A stretch of 8,524 nt of DNA from a bacterium (lineage in GTDB: Bacteria > Zhuqueibacterota > Zhuqueibacteria > Thermofontimicrobiales > Thermofontimicrobiaceae): NCBI GenBank assembly GCA_025453735.1, contig JALOPY010000077.1, forward strand, positions 1 to 8,524. Direction: 5' to 3'. Below are positions 7,114-8,524 of the stretch, piece by piece. The notes beneath the pieces were generated by a model that saw only the letters and a program-made list of their open reading frames with translations, was not told the origin of the DNA and searched no databases. The stretch's first letter is position 1; each line of letters starts with the position of its first letter. A program made the translations under genes and the position numbers.

Positions 7114-7977
7114 ATGAGCAGAGAGACGATCACTATAAATCTTAGTAAGCTAAAATCCTTCTTCCTTCTCTGTCGCCCGTTAAATGTTCTGATTGGAATG
7201 CTGTCGATTTTCATTGGCGCGTTTATTACCGGAACGATTCATCCCGTGATGAAAGTGCTGTACGCCTGCCTTTCCGGCGGGATGATTGCCACGGCGGCTA
7301 ATGCCATCAACGATTTTTATGATATCGAAATCGACCGGATCAATAAGCCGCATCGCCCCATCGCTGCCGGCGCGATTCGACCGGCTGACGCGTTCAGATT
7401 TTCGATCATCCTATTTCTCATCGGCGTCGGACTGGGCTATCTCGTCAATTGGAAAGCGTTAGTAGTGAGCGGTTTATCTGCCTTGCTTTTATTTTATTAC
7501 AGTTTTCGACTGAAGCGAACGGTTCTCTGGGGCAATCTCGCGGTGAGTCTGACGACCGCGTTGGCGTTTATCTACGGCGGAATCGCGGTGGATCGAATGA
7601 GCTACGCGCTGATTCCCGCCGCTTTCTCATTCTTTTATCACCTGGGGCGGGAGATTATCAAGGACATTGAAGATGTCAAAGGCGATCGAGCCGATCATAT
7701 CGTAACGCTTCCCATCGCGCATGGCGAAAAATTAGCACTGCGCCTGGCGACTGCAATTTATCTTCTTTTGATTGGTTTGACATTTTTGCCATATCTCTTC
7801 CAGATCTTTGGCATTTATTATTTGTTGATTGTATTGATGGTGGTTGATGGTGTGATACTTTATGTGCTTTTTTCCGCCTGGCGCAATCCTGATGCAAAGA
7901 ATCTGTCACGGTTGAACCTGATTTTGAAGCTAAATATGTTTGCTGGCTTGATTGCAATTTACCTGGGAAAATATTAA
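7114..7977 (+). CDS. UbiA-superfamily prenyltransferase, geranylgeranylglyceryl-phosphate geranylgeranyltransferase-like
   Basis: This is a membrane-embedded prenyltransferase that moves an isoprenoid chain from its diphosphate to a lipophilic acceptor. The 287 residues match the family length, with about nine hydrophobic helices. The first Mg-diphosphate-binding motif is NDFYDIEID (N66, D67, D70, D74), followed by RINKPHRPI. The second is REIIKDIEDVKGD (R179-D191, with D184, D187 and D191), followed by TLPIAHG. An N-terminal RPLN (21-24) precedes the first helix. The KDIEDVxGD form plus TLPI is what I associate with archaeal digeranylgeranylglyceryl phosphate synthase and its bacterial homologues, rather than UbiA, MenA or heme O synthase; chlorophyll-synthase-like or quinone enzymes remain possible. 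The start ATG 7114 has no Shine-Dalgarno site, but the following sequence suits an N-terminus. It lies 23 bases before dtd and probably heads that transcript. Family is firm; acceptor is inferred. Confidence 0.9.
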   Translation: MSRETITINLSKLKSFFLLCRPLNVLIGMLSIFIGAFITGTIHPVMKVLYACLSGGMIATAANAINDFYDIEIDRINKPHRPIAAGAIRPADAFRFSIILFLIGVGLGYLVNWKALVVSGLSALLLFYYSFRLKRTVLWGNLAVSLTTALAFIYGGIAVDRMSYALIPAAFSFFYHLGREIIKDIEDVKGDRADHIVTLPIAHGEKLALRLATAIYLLLIGLTFLPYLFQIFGIYYLLIVLMVVDGVILYVLFSAWRNPDAKNLSRLNLILKLNMFAGLIAIYLGKY

Positions 7978-7990
7978 ATCGAAAAAGAGC

Positions 7991-7995
7991 GGGAG
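7991..7995 (+). promoter_or_regulatory. Ribosome binding site of dtd
   Basis: GGGAG lies 5 bases before the ATG at 8001 and fixes the dtd start. It shows that this organism does use Shine-Dalgarno pairing, unlike the starts of the MFS and prenyltransferase genes, where none is visible. Confidence 0.6.
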
Positions 7996-8000
7996 CATTC

Positions 8001-8450
8001 ATGCGCGCAGTGGTTCAAAGAGTCACGAAAGCTTCGGTTTCGATCGAGGGCAAAATTGTCGGATCGATTGGGAAGGGATTGGTTATTCTATTGGGAGTAA
8101 AAAATGGGGACTCGGAGGACGATGCAAAATTTTTGGCCGACAAATGTGTAAATCTTCGCATATTCGCTGATGCAGCAGGCAAATTCAATTTATCCGCAAT
8201 AGAAGTCGGCGGCGAGCTGCTGGCGATCTCCCAATTTACGCTGTATGGTGATGCACGCAAAGGGCGTCGCCCCAGCTTTATCGACGCGGCGCCGCCGGAA
8301 ATTTCGGAGCCATTGTATCAAAAATTTATTACCTATCTGCGACAGAGCGGATTGAAAGTGGCTATCGGCGAATTTGGTGCGATGATGCTGGTCGAAATTT
8401 ATAATGATGGGCCAGTCACTATTTTATTAGAAAGCAAGGACTCTGTATGA
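8001..8450 (+). CDS. dtd: D-aminoacyl-tRNA deacylase (DTD)
   Basis: This cytosolic editing enzyme hydrolyses D-amino acids (and glycine mischarged on tRNA-Ala) from tRNA, keeping translation homochiral. The 149 residues match the usual ~145-150. It begins with the family N-terminus MRAVVQRVTKASVSI, carries the active-site motif SQFTL (77-81) and the NDGPVT motif (135-140) whose Gly-cisPro (G137-P138) gives chiral selectivity. GRRPSF (88-93) is also typical. All key residues are present, so it should be active. A clear GGGAG ribosome site supports the start at 8001. It starts 23 bases after the prenyltransferase gene and its TGA overlaps the ATG of the next gene (ATGA), indicating translational coupling downstream. 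I see nothing anomalous in it. Confidence 0.97.
   Translation: MRAVVQRVTKASVSIEGKIVGSIGKGLVILLGVKNGDSEDDAKFLADKCVNLRIFADAAGKFNLSAIEVGGELLAISQFTLYGDARKGRRPSFIDAAPPEISEPLYQKFITYLRQSGLKVAIGEFGAMMLVEIYNDGPVTILLESKDSV
8436..8440 (+). promoter_or_regulatory. Ribosome binding site of the HIT-family gene, inside the end of dtd
   Basis: AAGGA lies 6 bases before the ATG at 8447, within the last codons of dtd. Together with the ATGA overlap it supports a real, coupled start for the downstream gene. Confidence 0.6.
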
Positions 8451-8524
8451 AGACTGAACATTGCCTGTTTTGTGATATTGTGGCGCGAACGCAGCCGGCT
8501 CAGATCGTTCATGAAACCGACCAG
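8447..8524 (+). CDS. HIT-domain (histidine triad) protein, N-terminal fragment cut by the window end
   Basis: Only the first 26 codons are visible, beginning MKTEHCLFCDIVARTQPAQ and continuing to VHETDQ. This is the typical HIT/HINT start: a CxxC pair (C6, C9) that often binds zinc, a DIV strand, a short turn containing Pro-Ala, then V-x-E-T-D. Family members hydrolyse nucleotide conjugates such as AMP-lysine, AMP-NH2 or Ap4A; the catalytic HxHxH triad would lie beyond the window. The ATG overlaps the dtd stop by 4 bases and has an AAGGA ribosome site, so the two are co-translated. The gene continues past 8524. HINT-type versus Ap4A-hydrolase-type cannot be decided from this fragment. Confidence 0.85.
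   Translation, partial: MKTEHCLFCDIVARTQPAQIVHETDQ

Overview
The window looks like chromosomal DNA from a Gram-negative bacterium with fairly balanced base composition. Two tandem RND efflux pump genes imply an envelope with an outer membrane. Three things hint at the FCB superphylum or a nearby candidate phylum such as KSB1 or Calditrichota: the RND subfamily, an archaeal-like UbiA prenyltransferase, and a GCGGAT-rich intergenic repeat. That placement is a guess from general impression; there is no rRNA or marker gene here to settle it.

Layout. Bases 1-2283 hold the C-terminal three quarters of an RND (HAE1-type) pump whose start lies upstream of the window. A 144-bp gap follows, almost filled by a nested inverted repeat. 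A complete second RND pump (about 2428/2440-5469) comes next on the same strand. A short 74-bp gap separates it from a convergent MFS transporter gene (minus strand, 5544-6944). An AT-rich 166-bp divergent intergenic region then leads to a plus-strand cluster: a UbiA-family prenyltransferase (7114-7977), D-aminoacyl-tRNA deacylase dtd (8001-8450), and the first 26 codons of a HIT-domain protein, which overlaps dtd by 4 bases and runs off the end.

How the genes work together. The two RND genes probably form one efflux operon with an outer-membrane factor and a membrane-fusion protein encoded outside the window. They differ from each other, so they could form separate pumps or a mixed trimer. 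The UbiA-dtd-HIT set looks co-transcribed, but the three functions (lipid prenylation, tRNA quality control, nucleotide-conjugate hydrolysis) do not form one pathway. The MFS gene stands alone.

Most of the window is ordinary. The points most worth a second look are the nested palindromic element between the RND genes, the archaeal-ether-lipid-like prenyltransferase, and the very different TM6-TM7 linkers of the two pumps. I saw no CRISPR array, tRNA, rRNA, transposase or phage gene, and no convincing undescribed multi-gene system.
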